Shown: positions 61,535 to 64,000 of the stretch, piece after piece
Position numbering within the stretch: the first letter of the stretch is position 1
How the letters are laid out: each line of letters opens with the position of its first letter
Source of the DNA: Winogradskyella jejuensis
Lineage (GTDB): Bacteria; Bacteroidota; Bacteroidia; Flavobacteriales; Flavobacteriaceae
Direction: 5' to 3'
Length of the DNA: 64,000 nt
Assembly: GCF_900129745.1 (NCBI RefSeq)
Contig: NZ_FQWS01000001.1
Location: 124,001-188,000 of the forward strand
Position numbers and translations under genes: made by a program
Notes under the pieces: model-generated
What the model saw: only the letters and a program-made list of their open reading frames with translations
The model's database searches: none
What the model was told of the DNA's origin: nothing

Positions 61535-62644
61535 TTAAGAAAACATATCCTTTACTTTTTCGAAAAAGGATTTGTCTCCACTTTCAGGTTTTGGCTGAAA
61601 ATGTTCATCTTCTCGCATACTTTCAAAAAATTCTTTTTGTTTTTTGTTTAAGGTTTTTGGAGTCCACACATTAACGTGAACTAGTAAATCTCCTTTTCCA
61701 TATCCATTAATACTAGGTATCCCTTTTCCTCTTAAACGTAAAATTTTACCAGACTGAACACCTGGCTCAATTTTGATACGCACTTTTCCTGTTACTGTAT
61801 CAATCTCTGTTGATGAGCCCAATACAGCATCGGGTAAACTTACATACAAATCGTAATGTAAATTATCGCCTTCGCGCTTTAATGTTGGATGGTCTTCTTC
61901 TTGGATAGCTACTAATAGGTCTCCCGAAATTCCATTACCAGGAGCTGCATTACCTTTTCCAGTAACTTTTAGCTGCATACCATCTACAACACCAGCAGGT
62001 ATTTTTACACTAACAGTTTCTTCTTTAGCAACTAAACCTTGTGCATCAGCTTCAGAAGGTTTTTTATCTAGACTTTGACCAGCGCCTCCACAGGTAGGGC
62101 AAGCCGTAGCAGTTTGCATACGCCCTAAAATGGTATTAGTCACACGTGTAACTTGACCTTGGCCATTACATGTACTACAGGTTTTATAAGTAACTCCTTC
62201 TGCTTGAACTTTACGCTTTACTTTTATCTTCTTCTCAACACCATTTGCAATGTCTTCTAGAGTAAGCTTTACTCGAATACGAAGGTTACTACCTTTAACC
62301 ACTCGACGTCCGCCGCCACCAAAACCACTGAAACCACCACCGCCGAAAGCACCACCGAAGATATCACCAAACTGGCTAAATATGTCGTCCATATTCATAC
62401 CACCACCGCCAAAGCCACCACCTTCAAAAGCTTGGTGACCAAATTGGTCATATTTGGCACGTTTATCTTCGTTACCTAAAACTTCGTAAGCTTCAGCTGC
62501 TTTTTTGAATTTTTCTTCAGCTTCTTTATCATCCGGATTTTTATCTGGATGGTATTTTAAAGCCATTTTTCTGTAGGCCTTCTTTATCTCCGCTGCAGAT
62601 GCGCTTTTGCTAACACCTAATATGTCGTAAAAATCTTCTTTCAT
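61535..62644 (-). CDS. dnaJ: Molecular chaperone DnaJ with a reduced zinc domain
   Basis: 369 residues. A J domain with HPD at 32-34 delivers substrates to DnaK and stimulates its ATPase. The Gly/Phe-rich linker covers about 75-113 and the C-terminal peptide-binding domains about 200-350 (VPAGVVDG-type [30 protein letters not shown]). The cysteine-rich region contains only two CxxCxGxG motifs (156-163 and 182-189). E. coli DnaJ has four, in two zinc centres. The retained pair corresponds to the outer motifs, expected to form one zinc site. ATG 62644 is preferred over GTG 62647. It is 7 nt downstream of grpE. Confidence 0.94.
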   Translation of the reverse strand: MKEDFYDILGVSKSASAAEIKKAYRKMALKYHPDKNPDDKEAEEKFKKAAEAYEVLGNEDKRAKYDQFGHQAFEGGGFGGGGMNMDDIFSQFGDIFGGAFGGGGFSGFGGGGRRVVKGSNLRIRVKLTLEDIANGVEKKIKVKRKVQAEGVTYKTCSTCNGQGQVTRVTNTILGRMQTATACPTCGGAGQSLDKKPSEADAQGLVAKEETVSVKIPAGVVDGMQLKVTGKGNAAPGNGISGDLLVAIQEEDHPTLKREGDNLHYDLYVSLPDAVLGSSTEIDTVTGKVRIKIEPGVQSGKILRLRGKGIPSINGYGKGDLLVHVNVWTPKTLNKKQKEFFESMREDEHFQPKPESGDKSFFEKVKDMFS

Positions 62645-62651
62645 CACTTAA

Positions 62652-63200
62652 TTATTGTCCGATAACCACTTTTGGAAAACGAATGACTTTATCTCCTAGC
62701 TTATAACCGCGTTCTACAACATCGATGATTTTCCCTTTTAAATCTTCACTAGGAGCAGGTATTTGTGTAACAGCTTCGTGGTCGTCTGCATTGAAATCAT
62801 CACCTTTATTAACTTCGATTTTTGATAAACCTTTTTGCTCTAGTGTGTTAATTAATTTGTTATAAATTAACAAAACCCCTTTACGCAATTCTTCAGCTTC
62901 TTTATCTTCTTCGATATGCATCAAGGCACGTTCAAAATCATCAAGTACTGGAAGCATAGCTACCATGAGGTCTTGACTTGCTGTTTTAAATAGCTCAATA
63001 CGTTCTTTAGTTGTACGCTTCTTATAATTTTCAAACTCTGCAAACAAACGCATAAATTTGTCTTTTTCTGCTGCGAGTTCGTCTTGTAATTGTTCTTCAG
63101 GTGATTTTTTTTCTTCCACCTTATTTTCTTCAACAGTCTCTGTTGTTGTAGCTTCAACTTGAGGCTCTTCTACCTCTTGGTTTTTATCTTTTTTGCCCAT
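62652..63200 (-). CDS. grpE: Nucleotide exchange factor GrpE
   Basis: 182 residues. It releases ADP from DnaK in the chaperone cycle. The N-terminal 40 residues are acidic and disordered. A long helix (about 35-90) leads to the signature DKFMRLFAEFENYKKRTTKERIELFK, a four-helix dimer region follows (MVAMLPVLDDFERAL), and the C-terminal beta wing contains HEAVTQIPAPSEDLKGKIIDVVERGYKLGDKVIRFPKVVIGQ. It is the first gene of grpE-dnaJ. The upstream region carries a sigma-54-like element and a tandem 8-bp repeat. dnaK is not in the window. Confidence 0.96.
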   Translation of the reverse strand: MGKKDKNQEVEEPQVEATTTETVEENKVEEKKSPEEQLQDELAAEKDKFMRLFAEFENYKKRTTKERIELFKTASQDLMVAMLPVLDDFERALMHIEEDKEAEELRKGVLLIYNKLINTLEQKGLSKIEVNKGDDFNADDHEAVTQIPAPSEDLKGKIIDVVERGYKLGDKVIRFPKVVIGQ

Positions 63201-63237
63201 TGTTTTAGACTAATTTTTAAATCTTCGATTTAGAGAT

Positions 63238-63278
63238 GGCAAAAGTACTGCCAATATTCAGAAAATGTCAAAATGTCA
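63238..63278 (-). promoter_or_regulatory. Candidate grpE-dnaJ promoter: sigma-54-like -24/-12 element overlapping a -7 box, with upstream tandem repeat
   Basis: The minus strand reads TTGGCAGTACTTTTGCC at 63238-63254. TGGCAG and TTGC are spaced so that the GG and GC doublets are 12 nt apart, as in sigma-54 promoters. The same stretch contains TACTTTTG (TAnnTTTG), with a TTG 21 nt upstream. TGACATTT is repeated twice without a gap at 63263-63278. Confidence 0.5.
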
Positions 63279-63306
63279 CAGCTTTTTTTTACTTCGGTTT
63301 ATTTCA

Positions 63307-63335
63307 TAAAAAAACACCTACTTTTCAGCAGGTGT
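63307..63335 (-). terminator. Terminator after the fasciclin gene
   Basis: On the minus strand ACACCTGCT and AGTAGGTGT form a 9-bp stem (one G-T) with a GAAA tetraloop, followed by seven or more T. It lies 34 nt after the fasciclin stop. Confidence 0.85.
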
Positions 63336-63368
63336 CTCTCTTCTTCATAGCAGTTTTTCCTAATCTAA

Positions 63369-63881
63369 CTATTTAGGCATTACTACTGTGTCAATTACGT
63401 GAATTACACCATTACTCGCCTTTACATCTGTTGCCACTATTTCACTGTAATTACCGTTTTGGTCTTTCAACCAGATTTTTCCGTCTTTAGACATCACAGT
63501 TAATACTTGTCCGTTAAGTCCTTTGACCTCTACCTTTCCGTTGTTCTTTTTTAATGCTGCAACCACATCACTAGCCATCAATTTAGCTGGTACTACATGG
63601 TATGTTAACACATTAGCTAAAGCTTTTTTGTTTTCTGGCTTTAGCAAGTTTCCTAATGCTTCTTTGTCAATCTTATCAAAAGCTGCGTTTGTTGGTGCAA
63701 ATACAGTAAAAGGACCATCTCCTTGAAGAGCGGATACTAAATCTGCAGCTTTTAATGCCGTTACTAATGTTGAGAAATCTTTATTTCCTACTGCAACGTC
63801 TACAATTGTTTTTTGAGCTGTAGCTGCAGTGCTAAATGTTAATGCTGCTACCATACTAAAAATAAATACTACCTTTTTCAT
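63369..63881 (-). CDS. Secreted fasciclin (FAS1) domain protein
   Basis: 170 residues. A signal peptide (KKVVFIFSMVAALTFSTAATAQ) precedes a single FAS1 domain (about 25-170). The H1 motif is GPFTVFAPTNAAFDKI, the core is LANVLTYHVVPAKLMASDVV, and H2 is NGVIHVIDTVVMP. FAS1 domains mediate adhesion or protein contacts at the cell surface. Small exported single-domain members are common in marine Bacteroidota, where the role is unclear. No lipobox or T9SS signal is present, so it is probably periplasmic or released. It has its own terminator and no close same-strand neighbour upstream in the window. Confidence 0.92.
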   Translation of the reverse strand: MKKVVFIFSMVAALTFSTAATAQKTIVDVAVGNKDFSTLVTALKAADLVSALQGDGPFTVFAPTNAAFDKIDKEALGNLLKPENKKALANVLTYHVVPAKLMASDVVAALKKNNGKVEVKGLNGQVLTVMSKDGKIWLKDQNGNYSEIVATDVKASNGVIHVIDTVVMPK

Positions 63882-63969
63882 AATTTTTGTTTTAAGGGTT
63901 ATTAGTTAAATGTTTTAGGCACATTTTTTTCGTTTTGATGTGCTTTCATTTATATTTACACAACACTAT

Positions 63970-63999
63970 TTGCCTTGGATGAGCAGATGGATATATTTG
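63970..63999 (+). promoter_or_regulatory. Promoter pointing out of the window
   Basis: TTG at 63970-63972, 19-nt spacer, TATATTTG at 63992-63999. Both elements match the Bacteroidota consensus. The gene would start beyond base 64000, divergent from the fasciclin gene. Confidence 0.6.
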
Positions 64000-64000
64000 G

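Noticed and set aside
61442-61651. 69-codon plus-strand frame at the dnaJ 3' end
   Set aside because: It begins in the terminator stem and runs antisense through dnaJ; the Phe/Lys-rich content reflects AT-rich sequence.
62250-62438. Proline-rich plus-strand frame inside dnaJ
   Set aside because: It is the reverse complement of the Gly/Phe-rich linker of DnaJ, a common false frame.
1-64000. tRNA, rRNA or riboswitch genes
   Set aside because: I scanned the intergenic spaces (all under about 330 nt) and recognised no tRNA cloverleaf, rRNA segment or known riboswitch core; a covariance search would be needed to exclude small RNAs.

Overview
The window looks like a chromosomal core segment of a marine-type member of the Flavobacteriaceae (phylum Bacteroidota). 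The base composition is AT-rich. Starts lack Shine-Dalgarno sequences and are preceded instead by Bacteroidota-type promoters (TTG, about 19-21 nt, TAnnTTTG). Four large secreted proteins end in the type B sorting domain of the type IX secretion system (T9SS), and several gene orders (spoT-fur-purA; mazG-DUF5606-def-ruvX; grpE-dnaJ) are, from memory, typical of flavobacteria. I see no rRNA, tRNA, CRISPR array, transposase or prophage gene.

Layout. 1-5022: the end of a RelA/SpoT gene, a Fur-family regulator, purA, an LptA/OstA-like periplasmic protein and a class III aminotransferase. 5179-11392: a TPR protein, two tandem DUF368 membrane proteins (the family of undecaprenyl-phosphate translocases), aroE and a DUF349 protein. 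11582-14985: mazG, a DUF5606 gene, def and ruvX on the minus strand, then dapD. 15038-25030: a surface-glycan (probably LPS core) locus with a WaaP/Kdo-kinase-like gene, a GT9 heptosyltransferase-like gene, four GT2 genes, a GT4 gene, a polysaccharide deacetylase and three methyltransferase-like genes. 25124-28579: the CCA tRNA nucleotidyltransferase, a GNAT protein, heme A synthase and a pRiA4b ORF-3-like protein. 28705-30501: an ABC-2 ATPase and permease.

30529-43065 is the most distinctive block: four consecutive T9SS type B cargo genes. They share a roughly 95-residue cysteine/aspartate module present 4, 1, 11 and 2 times. 43101-46042: uvrB, a TerB-like protein and a DUF1456 protein. 46077-55065: sucC, a tandem pair of carboxypeptidase-regulatory-like secreted proteins, lysA, a DinB-like secreted protein, a 49-codon small ORF, an M28 peptidase and a PPK2 kinase. 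55259-63881: a secreted coiled-coil protein, then a minus-strand block (sigma-54 activator, DUF6268 outer-membrane protein, MscS channel, ABC permease and ATPase, dnaJ, grpE), and a fasciclin-domain protein.

Points worth following up: (i) the repeated module in the T9SS cluster, with its DxDxDG calcium-loop-like signature; (ii) the WaaP-like gene, which has no ATG, GTG or TTG at its natural start; (iii) three copies of a dispersed palindromic intergenic repeat; (iv) a sigma-54-like -24/-12 element before grpE, together with a sigma-54 activator carrying GAFTSA and no DNA-binding domain; (v) two promoters whose -7 box lies exactly 4 nt before an ATG, suggesting leaderless mRNAs. Family names come from sequence recognition without a database search.
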